Origin: Gnetum montanum
Lineage: Eukaryota > Streptophyta > Gnetopsida > Gnetales > Gnetaceae
DNA: 64,000 nucleotides
Reading direction: 5' to 3'
Assembly: GCA_015680685.1 (NCBI GenBank)
Contig: MNCI01014870.1
Location: forward strand, 62,001-126,000
Shown here piece by piece: positions 22,126-33,309 of this stretch. The notes beneath the pieces were generated by a model that searched no databases, was not told where the DNA came from, and saw only the letters and a list, made by a program, of their open reading frames with translations. Each line of letters opens with the position of its first letter. The stretch's first letter is position 1. Position numbers and translations under genes: made by a program.

Positions 22126-23952
22126 CTATAGTAATTGAAAACATCAACAGCTGGAACACTGAGAGGTCCATGGGTGCACAGTTTCACTTCCTGTGCATGA
22201 AAGGGCCTGCTGGAGGTGGAGAGAAGGTGCCCTAAATGGTCTTATTAATCAAATAGGGACTTACTAGATGCAAATGGTGTGCAGCATAGTTAGCTACGAT
22301 GCTAATGCAAAATGATACTAAGTGTTTGCATAGTATCAATGGTGTTAATGGGTTGAGCATAGTCAGGTTTTTGGCTAAAACGAGGATGCCAACATGTGGG
22401 GGGCTATTGCCCAAGTGTAGTTTTAGGCATGACTATGCAATGAAACAGCAGAAAATGCAAATAAAATGTTAAAAACATGAGGAAAGAGAAAGAGAAAATG
22501 CAAACAAAATGTTAAAAACATGAGGAAAAAGAGAGAGAGAAATAGAACACCAGCCCAAATCAAGTTGAGAATAGTTAACTCTTGAAGGAATGAGAAGGTA
22601 CGCGATGTACAACAAGTGTAGTGGACAACATAGTCATAGTTTTGGGGATGTCTGGCCATGAAGACTAACACTCTATCATGGTGTCTATGCCTATAGGGTT
22701 GGCAACCATGGTGTGCAGTGGGTTGCGGTGTCCTATAGTGGGGCTATGGTGGTATGCAACTTTGCCTCTCTCCAGTTCACTAGTGTGCCTTTGGCTTTTT
22801 GTCCACCCAAAATGCCAAAATGCTCAAATTTGCTAACTTCCCCAAATTTTCCAACCCCTAAAACATTGAGGGTGGGGGTATTTATATGGCTAGGTTTAGC
22901 ATGAAATGCAAAGTGACTGCCACATGGCAAAGCTAATAATTGGAGCTACACTAACATCCAACTATACTTTCCATAAAGGCTAGTGGTGTTGTGCTATGTT
23001 GTACTCTACCAAACTCTATAAAAATATGACTACACTACCAACTACATGTGCAAGTGCCAAGAGGATCACATTGTACCTGAAAAAATGCCACTTTGAAGAT
23101 TATGCTTCAAGATTATGCCCTCCATTATCTTGTGTGGGGTTTAGCATAGTTACAATTTTGGCGACAAAAGCGATACAAACAAGATGTATTTTGCTATCTA
23201 TTGTTTCTAGAAGTAAGTTTAGAGCTGAGTTGAATGTTGATGTTGCATTGTGGAGGCCTTTGGTGGTTGTTCTAGTTGATTACACTCGACTACACTCTAG
23301 ACTAGGGGAGAGTGTAGTCCCACACTTAGAAAAAAATTTTGCAAAAAAATGGCTATGTGTTGGCTACGTTGTCCATGGGAGGCTAACTACACTCTCGACT
23401 AGAGGTGAGCATAGTTCTAGCACTTCTCAAAACTTGTAGAAATTGGCTTCTGGTTTACTATGCTTGACAACATTTTGAGATACTAGAGAGTAGTCTTGAC
23501 ACTTGGAAAAATCTACAGAAACTAGGCCTTCATGCTAACTATGCTTGACTATGCTCTAGGGTAGTGGAGAGCGTAGTCCCAACACTTAGAGAATTTTGTA
23601 GCAGTTGATTTGGCACTTAAAAAAATTTGCAAAACTAGCCTTTGGGTTGACTATGCTCTGACTACACTCTAGGGTAGTTGGAAGCATAGTCCTAGCACTT
23701 ATGAAAAAAATGCATCATTGGCTTTTGAGCTAACTACATTGTCCACTTAACTGAATACACTCTAGGGTAATGGAGAGCACGTAGAAAAAATTTACAAAAC
23801 CTATGTCTTAATGTTAACTATGCTTGATTGCACTTTGGGATAGTGGAGAGTGTAGTCTTAGTACTTAAAAAATTTTAGAGCGAATGGCCTCATGCTAACA
23901 CTTAGAAAAATTTGTAGTTGAGACATTCTAGCCCAAATTTGGTGGTGTTTCA
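22126..23952 (-). repeat. Tat-like 3' LTR (minus strand, about 1.8 kb)
   Basis: Minus strand starts TGAAACACCACC at 23952, right after a purine-rich PPT, and ends CTATAG at 22126. It is homologous throughout to the LTRs at 25358-27036, 48787-50050, 58394-60122 and 63647 onward. A TATA box (TATAAATA on the minus strand, 22879-22886) divides it. The U3 part (about 23000-23900) holds seven or so tandem units, each with an inverted repeat such as 23547-23578 (arms GACTATGCTCT and AGAGCGTAGTC, loop of 10). Open frames inside (22423-22671, 22713-22904, 22996-23439) are not genes. Confidence 0.8.
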
Positions 23953-23970
23953 TTTGTCCCTCTTTGTTGA
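23953..23970 (-). other. Polypurine tract of the minus-strand Tat-like element
   Basis: Minus strand reads CAACAAAGAGGGACAAA just before the LTR start. The counterpart at 48770-48786 (CAACAAAGAGGGGCTAA) precedes the 3' LTR of element A, so the motif is conserved in the family. Confidence 0.65.
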
Positions 23971-25149
23971 TGTCTAGATGAGTGACCCAAGAGACATTGA
24001 CAAAGAACAACAAAACACCACAATAGGCTTGGCACCAATATCACTCTTTAGTGTGAGATTGGATGTTGTTGTGCCATGCTCAAGAGTGCTATGGATAGTG
24101 GTATGCTATATAATAAGTGAAAGGCAAGGGTCGGTGTAGGTGAACTGTTGGGGCTAAAAGGGGAAGGTAGGGTGCAAGCAGGGATATTGTAATGCAAGGA
24201 CCTCATGGTTAATGTTGATTAGGGTAATAGAGTGGCTTTCCCTTCAAAATGTTGACTTGTCATCGAAGTGCTCATGAGAGAGTCAATGTGTAGATTCAAG
24301 GCTGAGTTGGTTGCTAAATTACTTTACTCCTAAGTTGGTTGGGGATGTGCTTTTCCTATGCTTTTTATTCTTGATTTTTACTTTTTTTTTTGAATGCTTA
24401 CTGTGAAGTGAGATGCTTCCTATCAAGTGAATTACGTGTAACTAGATGGGCTTCACTTCACCATTGATGAAATAGTATGGTGTCTGCACAATAGATGTTT
24501 TCTCCTTAGGATGACTTATGTTACATCCACCTAGGCTTTGACTGACTAACAGAGGCTTCCCATGGGATGACTTATGTTACGTCTGCCTTAGGAAGCTTTG
24601 TGTGATGTAATGTGCAATGAGGATGTCATGTGGTCACAATAGATGAGCATCAAGGGATTTGTAAGCTTTGCTATGTAGGGAATGAAAAAGTATTGGGATG
24701 CAAGGGTTGGTGTAGGTAGGCCATAATAGGGTAGTAGGGATGTGCACTCTTTAGTGGCTTAGCTAGTCCAATTATGCACATCAGAAAAATGTGGCAACTT
24801 GTCGCTACAATGAGATGCACCTTTGCACAACTACCTTGGGTTTCGTCCTACAAACACAACTCCAAGAAGACAAGAAAATCACAAAACATGGAATGCAAAT
24901 CAAATGCAAGAGATGAAGACACTGCAAATGCTCCAAAGGCCAAAAGAGTTACAAGTGCTTGAAAAACCAGTGAAATGGTAGTGGGTGATGATGTTGCAAG
25001 TTCTCCAAAGGTTGCACCTATTGTAAGTGCTCCATTTTGGGACTCTAGTATCCCCATCCATGTGGTGTAGAAAAGAGTGGGGAAGGGGAGGGGGATTTAG
25101 AGTTATACTCACTTGCTTACTTGTAGAATTAGATGTGGCTAACCACAAA
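23971..25149 (-). other. 3' untranslated region of the minus-strand Tat-like element
   Basis: The reverse complement of 24500-24660 lines up with 48060-48200 of element A (both have a block AAGCCTxxGTxxGxxAGTCAAAGC and repeated GTAACATAAGTCATCC or GCAACTCATCCTATGG units). That places it between integrase and the 3' LTR of the Tat-like family. It has no coding frame with a recognisable domain. Confidence 0.55.
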
Positions 25150-25355
25150 CCCAGTTTAGGATCTTCGTAGATCCTAGCCCTACTAGTTTAGGGTCCTAGA
25201 AGATCATGGTGTGTTGGTTTATAGTCTAAGCAAACTGTCATGTGCCAGTTTAGCATCATAGCAGATGTGATATGCCAATTTAACATCATGGTGAAAAAAT
25301 GTTATGGAAAGAGCTATTGTGTCAGTTTAATGTCATAGTAGACAAGCTATGGTGC
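25150..25355 (-). repeat. Degenerate short tandem array of the Tat-like family (minus strand)
   Basis: About five units of 35-45 bases around GCCAGTTTAGCATCATAGCA. On the minus strand this is the TGCTATGATGCTAAACTGGC unit that also forms arrays at 31465-31760, 37395-37670, 46835-47155 and 53620-54010. It is cut at 25356 by the 5' LTR of element A. Confidence 0.7.
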
Positions 25356-25357
25356 TA

Positions 25358-27036
25358 GTTAAAAATCCATCAAATCTGGGCTCCTAGGTCTCAACTGCAA
25401 ATTTGGCTAAGTGTCAAAACTTGGAAATTTTTTTCTAAATGTTGAGACTATGCTCCCACTACTAGGACTACACTCTAAAGCATAGTTAGCATAGTTGACA
25501 TGGATAGTGTATATTTGTAAATTTTTCTAAGTTTCTTAACTATGCTCACCCTACTAGGACTATGCTCTAGAGCATAGTCAGTGTAGTTAGCCTTGGAATG
25601 ACCAGTTTTGCAAATTTTCCTAAGCATCAAGCCAAAGGCTACTGAGCATGGTTGACATGGAAGAAATGGTTTGGAAAAAGTTCTAACTTTTGGTACTATG
25701 CTTCCTACTATGCTCTAGAGCATAGTTAGCATAGTCAACATTAGGTGCATCAACTCTACAAGATTTCTTGAAGTGTCAAGCCCACACTCTCACCTCTGGG
25801 ACTACACTCTAGAGCATAGTTAGCATAGCCTGCACTGAGCATCATTTTTTGGCAAAATTTACCTAACTTTTGGGGCTACACTCTAGAGTGTAGTTAGTGT
25901 AGTCTACTAGAACTACCTCTAGAACCCTCTAGAATGCAACACCAACATGCATCTCAACTCCAACATTCCTTCAACAAGCAAGATCAGTAAGTTTTGTTTT
26001 CTTTGCACCCTCCATTTGCGCCCAAATTTTACCTACACTCAACACCACTTGAGAGAGTGAATAGTATAGTCCCTGAGCATAGTCTCCAAACTATATTTTT
26101 TTGCATTGTCTTTAAGTACATTATAATCTATTTGGCACTTACACATGCACTCTCAGCAACATAGTCATAGTCTAGCAGTTTCATAGGGTCCATTGGAGCA
26201 CATTAGTAGAACACCATCTTGCTTCGGTGGGAGTGTAGTTGGGGCTAGTGTAGTCCCAACTATCCCTTTGCCACATGGCACCTAATCCATGATTCACACT
26301 AGCCCTAAGCCCTATAAATAACCCAGCACTTCACATTTTAGGGATTGACAAATTTAAAACAAGGTTGGCATTTTGGCATTTTAGTTGGATTCTGCGGTAA
26401 ACAATGAGCAAAATTGTATTTTGAGCACCCTTGCACCCCAAGCATAGCATTTTGAAGAACTTTGGGATACTATGGCACCGTTATACACTACCCAACACAC
26501 CGTTGACCACCATAGCCTATAGGACACCATGGTAGCCAGCTTGACAGGCTCAGACTCCATAGTGGATGTTATTTCTTCATTTCCAGATACCCTGAGACTC
26601 TAGCTACACTGCCTACTATGCTTTTTTGTACACCATGTACCTCCTTACCTTTTCATTATAGTTGACTATGCTTTAATGCATTTGGGGTAGTGCCTCTCTC
26701 TCTTGGTCAAATTTTGTGCATTCTTTGGTATTTTTAGCATTTTATTTGCATTTTTCACTATTTAAGCAAGTATTAGCATGTTTGCACCCTCGTTTTCACA
26801 TCCAAAACCTTTACTACACTCACACTTGTGAGTACTATGGACACTGAAAATGCCATATAAACAACTTAGCATTTGTTTCATTGTAACACTCGTAAGTCCT
26901 AATTTGATTGACAAGACCATCTTGGGCACCGTACCTCCACTCCCAACAAGCCCTCATGGAGAAGCAGGGTCAAGGCTATGCAACCATGGACCTCTCAAGG
27001 TACTATTCTAGCCTCTAATGTTTTCAATCGCTATAG
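25358..27036 (+). repeat. Tat-like element A, 5' LTR (about 1.7 kb)
   Basis: Begins in a decayed TGAAACACC-type start (TTAAAAATCCATCAAAT) and ends CTATAG before the PBS. TATA box at 26313-26320 (TATAAATA) in the same context as in the other LTR copies. U3 (25440-25900) carries five tandem units of about 75-140 bases, each ending in a palindrome or near-palindrome of the form ACTATGCTCTAGAGCATAGT followed by TAGCATAGT. The matching 3' LTR is at 48787-50050. It interrupts an older minus-strand copy of the same family. Confidence 0.8.
25440..25900. repeat. U3 palindrome array
   Basis: Tandem units with inverted repeats: 25559-25580 is perfect over 22 bases (core ACTATGCTCTAGAGCATAGT), 25707-25726 perfect over 20, 25876-25893 perfect over 18 (CTACACTCTAGAGTGTAG). 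25465-25483 and 25801-25818 are imperfect because one arm is of the TATGC type and the other of the TACAC type. They lie 400-900 bases upstream of the TATA box, so they could be enhancer, protein-binding or hairpin-forming sites. Function is not shown. Confidence 0.8.
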
Positions 27037-27041
27037 TTTTC

Positions 27042-27058
27042 TGGTGCTAGAAGAAGGA
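27042..27058 (+). other. Candidate primer-binding site, element A
   Basis: TGGTGCTAGAAGAAGGA begins 5 bases after the LTR end CTATAG. Element B has TAGCATTATAAGGAGGGC at the same distance, so the ancestral site was probably TGGCGCTAGAAGGAGGGC. I do not assign the tRNA. Confidence 0.5.
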
Positions 27059-27539
27059 CCTCTGCCTTTTCCTTCTTTGGCCATCCTTTGGTTGTTGCCC
27101 TATGTGCTTTCTTCACCTTCTGCAAATTGGTTCCTATCATCAATTCCCTTGGAACCCTACTTAACAACACTAGTTTTTACACTTTGCCAAATTTTGGGTC
27201 TTTGAAAGAGCATAGCTAGATCTAACATAGTGAACATAGTCAACTTTGAGTATGGTCCTAGAGTTAGTCATTTTTTAGCATGTTTACACTTAGTCATTTT
27301 TCTCTGCATTTTAGAATTTTTCATTTTTTCTGTATCTTTTATACTTAGCCATTGTTTTGCATTTTTACACTTAGCCATTTTTTCAATAGTTGCATACTTG
27401 GTCATTTTTCTTCTTGTTTAGCACAAATGCCCTTTTACATGTCCCTTTGCACCATGAATCCTAAATAACCTTTAACCTCTTCTTCAAGTGTGGTTGTTGT
27501 CTAGCTTGTTTATTAGGAAATCTAGATTGACCTTCTTGG
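27059..27539 (+). other. Leader of element A with T-rich minisatellite
   Basis: Non-coding leader between PBS and gag. At 27270-27410 a degenerate repeat of about 20 bases occurs (variants of TTTTACACTTAGCCATTTTT). The small frames here read as low-complexity Phe/Leu runs and are not genes. Confidence 0.5.
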
Positions 27540-30450
27540 GGCTAGGGGCCTTGTCCTGGCATAGAGGCAATTCCTTAGGCAGTGTAACCTACCTTTCAAG
27601 GTCATGATGCTTAATGACAAGTAATATAACTTTGTTTACATGAGACTTCAAGTGGGTTTACCCTTAGACCACTAGGAAATGGAAGCTAAACATAGTTATT
27701 AGTTCATGCATTGTAACTAGAGGTAGTGATTCCCTTCTAACTTTGACTTTATCCCTCTCACAGAAGATTACCAGTGGATGCTATAAAACCTCATCTGCAA
27801 CATGAGCCATGAGGGAGGGATGGATTATGAGGAGCCCCTCTAGGAGAAGCTGGATAAGTTTTAGGCTCAATCTGAGCATGAAAACCTATTCCATGCCTAA
27901 TTCTAAGAGAAACCTTTACTTTTATTCCTCTAATGTCCGACAGCCTAATGTCACCACCCAAGGTAACACTTGTGATGGTAACTCACCAGATGCCACAGAC
28001 GCACTAGAATGTTACTTTAACTTTTATCTTTCCTTTAGTATGCCCTTCACCATCCCTTCATAGTCTACATAGCCTTCACAAACTATTCAACCTATTCAGC
28101 CCATTTAGCCTATTCAGGTTATGCAACCTTTTGTAGTAGTAATCATGGTGCCTATGCAACCCTATGTGGATACCATGCATATTCCTCCCTTATCATGCAT
28201 GATTCAAACATCATTCATCTCACCTATTGTGTCAACACCTTTTATGAGAGCCAAGCCCTCAAACTCCTGATGGGGCCCAAGTGTTGTATACATGGCACAG
28301 CCCACGCAACAAGTGTCGTGTGTGGTCACATAGCTTTGAGTCAAGTTGTGGACCATCCAACAATCACAGTGGGCAACACAACCCATGCAGCCTACCACTA
28401 CAACTACAACTAGATTGGATCAAGCATTCCAGCTAATCCAAATTCTTATTGAATACGTCAAGTAGCTTAAGGTTTCCTCCTTAGAAATTTTCCATGTGAT
28501 GCACTTGTACCAAGATGATCCAATCAGTCTTGTAGTTCCACCACTAGCACTACCTATTGGGGTATCGCTCCCACAGTTCATTAAATAAAATGATGAAGGG
28601 GATATTAATGCCCATCTAGTGACTTTTTCAATCATAATGCCTTCTACTGTAGGCATGACCACATGCCATCATTCGCATGTTCACCATGTCCCTGATTGAC
28701 AACGAACTAAATTGCTACCGCATGCTCCCCAGAGCCTCCATCATTTTTGTGGAGAAATTACTTACCCAATTCATTACTCACTTCAAATATAACTTGAATC
28801 TTGAGGCAACCTTGGATCACCTAATGCAAGTCGAGCAAGATCACTTAGAGCTAATGAAAAAATTCATCCAATAATGTAGCATGTATTTTAATGAAATCTA
28901 TGAGCCCATCATGGAAACACACTTGCTAGCTATCTTTAAAGATGTAGTGAATGACTTTATCAAGTCAAAACTGTATTACCTTGCCCTATAGTCCTTAAGC
29001 CAAGCATTTTCTCTGACTAAGATCATTTAGGATGTGGTAGAGGCCGACAAGGATTTGGCCTATGTGGCCTACAAGAACCTACACGTAAAGAAAGAGAAGG
29101 AAAAAGATAAGGAAAAAGGTAAGTAAGCAATCACAACCATTGCAATGATGGCTAATGCCAAACCAATGGCTAAGCCACCCATGACTTTAACCAACAACAA
29201 CAAGGTGGCTAGCCATATGACAATAGCAACTAACTAGTTTGCATCATTGGTAGCCATGGCACTAACTACCATAAGGCCTAACTTCAAGTGCAAGTATCAC
29301 TCAAAGTATACACCATTGCCCATAACATATTTAAAGCTATTGGACCAACTACTGCATGCTGGATGCATCCAGTACAAGTAAATGTTTGAGGATGTTTGTA
29401 AGTAGCATAATCAATGCTATGAGCTTCTTAGATATCTTTTAGTCGCACTACCTAACAAGCTCGATCCCTACGCATTTTAGATTGAATTGGTTTTACCAGT
29501 ATCACCAACTACAAGGTCATGGCATAGACTTTTGCATGGGTTTGCAAGACCATATCTAATGCATGATTGACAAGGATGAGTTGTTCCTTCACACTACCAA
29601 CCTAGTATGCCCCCAGAACTAGTTAATGGGGGTTCAGAATGACCCACTCAATGCAAGAGGTGTTTTGTACATCATCAATGCCATTAGCATTAATGATGAC
29701 CTAGAACTAGCATGGGAACCATTTTTGGTTCATGCGCCCTTTGATAACACTAGGGCCTCCTTGACATCAACTAGTTCAAGGACCCCTTTTGTCATTAGAG
29801 CACCACCTCAATTTCCCATAACACCCTTTGTGGTTAGGGCCATGTAGCACATTACAACTGCAACAACCCAAACATCCTTCATCATAAGTATGACAAAACA
29901 TGTGGACTCCTTGCCTATCAAGAGTCCAATGATGGGCAATGCATTGGCTCCTACTTGCCCAAGATCCCATCTTGCAAGTGATGCCAACAAACAAATGAGA
30001 TGACAAACTAGAAGACATAATGAGCACCTTATCGATTGAATGCTTAGGAAACACTAGGAGGAAAGGTCATTTGGCCCACCAATGCCTATTTAATTATCCT
30101 TCGTACTAGTGGCCCAACTAACCAAAGAGGCTCTTGCAACTAGCAACCAACATCAAAGCACTAAGGCTCTGGTAACCAGTAACCAATAATGGAGCATTGA
30201 GGCCCCAAAGTAAGCAAAAAAAGCAAGGCCCAAATCCCCTCCATGAGAGATTTGTCTCTTAGGCTACATGAAGGAAATTAAGGCCACCAACAATAAGGTA
30301 GCAGATGGCAAAAAAGATTTCCTAGGTGCATTGGCATAGGTCAAGTAAGCTTTGAAACCAAAAAACATAACATTAAGCCTATACGACCTGATAATGACTT
30401 CCTCCACCCATCATAAAGCTTTAGTGCACATATTGATCTCTATTCTTATC
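27540..30450 (+). pseudogene. Tat-like gag relic, element A
   Basis: The N-terminal part near 27730-27870 reads NFDFIPLTEDYQWML and YEEPL, shared with element B. The capsid domain (Retrotrans_gag type) starts near 28560 with LPQFIK-NDEGDINAHLVTF and continues in a shifted frame with SLIDNELNCYRMLPRASIIF, LLTQFITHF and DHLMQVEQDHLELMKKFIQ, then FNEIYEPIMETHLLAIFKDV. A Lys-rich linker follows (AYVAYKNLHVKKEKEKDK). These match the usual 'F.KFDGTGDP.AHL' and 'LxxxxQxxxExLxxFIxRW' pattern. Gag would form the virus-like particle. Many frameshifts and TAG/TAA stops; no intact product. Confidence 0.8.
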
Positions 30451-30499
30451 ACCAAGGATATCTTAGTGAATGAATAGTTCATTCATGCTATGATGTTGC

Positions 30500-31010
30500 C
30501 TTCTCCCTTGCAAAAATGAAGTTCAACACCCCTAGCATTTCATAATCAGGCAATTAAGGTGGACCCTAAGAAGGGTCAAGTCGTTATTGCTTCAATGTTC
30601 ATCACTATCTATGTGGAAGATTGTAGGATTTGCAGGGTGCATGTCGATAATGGAGTGGTAACCAATGCCATCCCTTACATAGTCATTAACAAGCTTGATC
30701 TTGCTGACCAAATTTAATCAACAAAGACAACATGCCTAAAATCCTTCAGTGGGTTGTGTGTTGTCATAAGGAGAATTATCATGATAGCCTTCATGGTATG
30801 GGAGCAATTCCCCACCATAGCAAAAGTCATAGTGGTTGAGGAGATAGCAATTTTCAACCTAATGTTGAGGAGGCCCTGGTTAGCCTAGCTATAGGCTATC
30901 TCCTCCCAAATCCATCAAGAAATCCACCTTCCATATGAAGGTTAAGAGATTATCATACATGGTGACAACATAGCCCCTATGACCATTAGCAACATTAATG
31001 TTGAATAAGG
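30500..31010 (+). pseudogene. Tat-like aspartic protease relic, element A
   Basis: In broken frames it reads RVHVDNGVVTNAIPYIVINK near 30635, then KSFSGLCVVIRRIIMIAF and FNLMLRRPWLA near 30880. The more complete counterpart is at 54508-54999. Tat-group proteases commonly have D-D-G in place of D-S-G; here the triad reads D-N-G. It ends at the usual 'RPWL...HLPYEG' segment, after which the element goes non-coding and no RT follows until 37.9 kb. The protease would cut the gag-pol precursor. Confidence 0.7.
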
Positions 31011-31464
31011 GTCAAAGGTGGAGTTTCCCAATGACATGCCTCTTGTGGAGGACAACAGCAAAAAATACAAAGTAGACTAACTTGAAGAGCCAATGAGAGT
31101 CCTTGACCCTTTGGAAGTTGCTTTGTGGGTAGAATTTCCCTTTGACATAGCTAATGAAGGTTAAGGTGAATACCATATTGTACCCTCTAGGCCCTATGCA
31201 CCTCCTAACCCACATTGAATTAAGAAACAATTGCATGACTAATGTATGCCCTTATTTTGATAAGCACTAGGCACCTACTTGCCCCCACTACTGCATGTTT
31301 TTCTTCCTTGCATTTTTGCATTTTTTCCTTCTTTATGCATTTATTTACTATTTGTGCATTTTTGCTAAGTTTACATTTTCACTTTATTACTTTTTAGTGA
31401 TTTTGTTCCTACATTAAGAACCTCAAAATACATAAACATTATAAAATCTAAAAGTTACAAAAAT
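31011..31464 (+). other. Spacer after protease with T-rich low-complexity sequence
   Basis: Degraded coding tail to about 31240, then repeats of GCATTTTTGCA type (31290-31380). No domain is visible. Confidence 0.45.
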
Positions 31465-31765
31465 ATGTGGCCCGCCATGTCCTTAATTGGCATCCAATGG
31501 TCCAAAAAGGCCTTAAACTACTATGTAGCCCACCATGGCCTAAAATTAGCAATCTCCCTTACTTGGCATGGCTTGGGATGGCCTTAAACTAATGCATGGC
31601 CCACTATGAACATAAACTGGCATTATGTGACCTACCATGGCCTAAAATTGACAACACTTTTCCTTTCAACACAAGGCTTGGGATGGCCTTAAACTAACAC
31701 TAGGGTCCAAAAGGGCCTAAAACTATCAAAATGTTGTCTACACATGTGGCTCAAAATGGCCCAAA
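31465..31765 (+). repeat. Degenerate tandem array 1 of element A
   Basis: About eight units of 30-45 bases built on CCAYCATGGCCTTAAACTRGCA. It lies between protease and the stop end of the antisense gene, the same place as the array at 53620-54010 in element B. Confidence 0.75.
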
Positions 31766-31986
31766 ACTTGCAATCACTACAGCTTAAATGCATCAACTCA
31801 TCACATCATTAATATCAAACACATAGAAAATAAATGCAAAAGTCTTCTCACAACATACTCCATGTAGCAAAATTTCTATTCTGCCTCATAAAAAAATAAT
31901 AACACATTACATGATCATCTGCATTACATTGCAAGGAATACACAAAATACAAAAATGCCCAATGACAAGGCTACATCAAGGTCTTC
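31766..31986. other. Spacer downstream of the antisense gene
   Basis: AT-rich, non-coding. On the minus strand it is the 3' flank of the antisense gene. I see no clear polyadenylation signal beyond scattered AATAAA-like words. Confidence 0.4.
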
Positions 31987-32064
31987 TCAACTAATAGCAC
32001 TAGGTGGGGACGGAGGCTCCTCTTCTTTTGCCATAACACTAGGGCCTGTAGCATTGCCTGGTGC

Positions 32065-32158
32065 CTATCAACAACAATGGCAAAGGAAAAAAATTATAAG
32101 AAAATGTATGATATAAAACTAATAGAAAAAAGCATAAAAATTAGCATAAATATCTAAC
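32065..32158 (-). other. Predicted intron of the antisense gene (last intron)
   Basis: Minus strand: donor GTTAGA after a codon TAG (probably once CAG), acceptor GTTGATAG before GCACCAGG. 94 bases. Element B has an intron at the same point (53213-53334, donor GTTAGT after CAA, acceptor GATGTTGTAG), bounded by matching protein, ANVGAS in A and TDVGPSQ in B. Confidence 0.65.
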
Positions 32159-32990
32159 CTAAGAGGCTCCCACATTGGCCATGTCTAGAGGTATTATATC
32201 AAGGCCTTCCTCCAAGAATCAAAGGATCTTGGCCTTTGATAGCCACATCTAGTCCTCTTAGCCAAAGTTAATGCCCATAAGGGTCTTATCTTCATCCATG
32301 ATAGTCCAAGCAGGCAGCTACATAGAAAAGGTGGTAGATAAAGTCTCCCCTAAAGACATCACAATCTCCCACTTAGGAGAACCACTAACCAGTGTGTGAC
32401 AAGAAAATATATTAAAAGCCCAACTCCTACCAATCATCTCAATGAAGAACTCAAGGTGGTGGGCTTTGATGGACTATTCTTTAAGTTGTTGTAGATATGC
32501 ATCTCACTCATGCTTATTGTGGTGTTTGTGGTCCTTCTACATCTGCCCCCATTTGCACAACTTAGTGTTGAAACTCTTCCACTCTTAGCCCTTTTAGGCA
32601 AATAGATCCATCTATAACCTCTACTCAATGATCTCCTAGGTAGCCTCATTCTTGCCAGGGATCGTTGACCAATACCTAGCATAATCAATCTCTACAGTTT
32701 GCTAGGTACTATCTTGCCATGCTCAAGCTAACAAGAAATCATATTAGGACTAGTATCCTTGATCTTCGTGTTCTGGCTCACAACTATCTCTTGAACCTCA
32801 TGCACACATTTCCATAGGTTCTCATTCAAGTGCTCACAAATCCATAATTCTTTCGCACTAGAAAGCATGTACTTGCTAACTACCTCATACACATAGTGAG
32901 AAACTTGCTCCACTTTAGGAGGGTACTCAGGAACAACACCCACCTTAGCCACCTAGTTTAGATCCTAGCACAGCTTAAATCTTGTTTGCA

Positions 32991-33084
32991 TGCAACAAGC
33001 AAAGTAACATTAGCCATAGAAGAAGCATAAAATTCGTAAAATTAATGCAAGAAAAACAACATGAATACCAAGCTCAAGATCTAC
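32991..33084 (-). other. Predicted intron of the antisense gene
   Basis: Minus strand: donor GTAGAT after CATACAATAG, acceptor GCATGCAAACAAG; 94 bases, T-rich in its middle. The exon before it is open throughout and the exon after it reads VAKVGVVPEYPPKVEQ. Confidence 0.55.
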
Positions 33085-33212
33085 CTATTGTATGTGGTCC
33101 ACCATGTCATCAACTATGCCTTCCATGAAGGCAAATTTATCCAACATCTCCACCCATGGCTTCATGCAATGGGTAAGCACAGGTGGTGGATCGTGAGTAG
33201 GAACATTCAAGG

Positions 33213-33309
33213 CTATAACCCAACATGGTATAATATCTAATAGCAATAATTAAATGGCCAAAGATGCAAAATCATAAGTGTAAAATAGATGGCAACTTAA
33301 AGAGCTTAC
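33213..33309 (-). other. Predicted intron of the antisense gene
   Basis: Minus strand: donor GTAAGCTC, acceptor TGGGTTATAG; 97 bases, T-rich, full of stops in the frame that is open in the next exon. Confidence 0.6.

Noticed and set aside
22996-23439. 147-codon open frame
   Set aside because: It lies in the minus-strand Tat-like LTR and is made of the palindromic repeat units. Other LTR copies do not keep it open.
25440-25900. Possible CRISPR-like array
   Set aside because: Units are palindromic and regularly repeated, but the intervals between them are homologous to one another, not unique spacers, and the sequence is a plant LTR.
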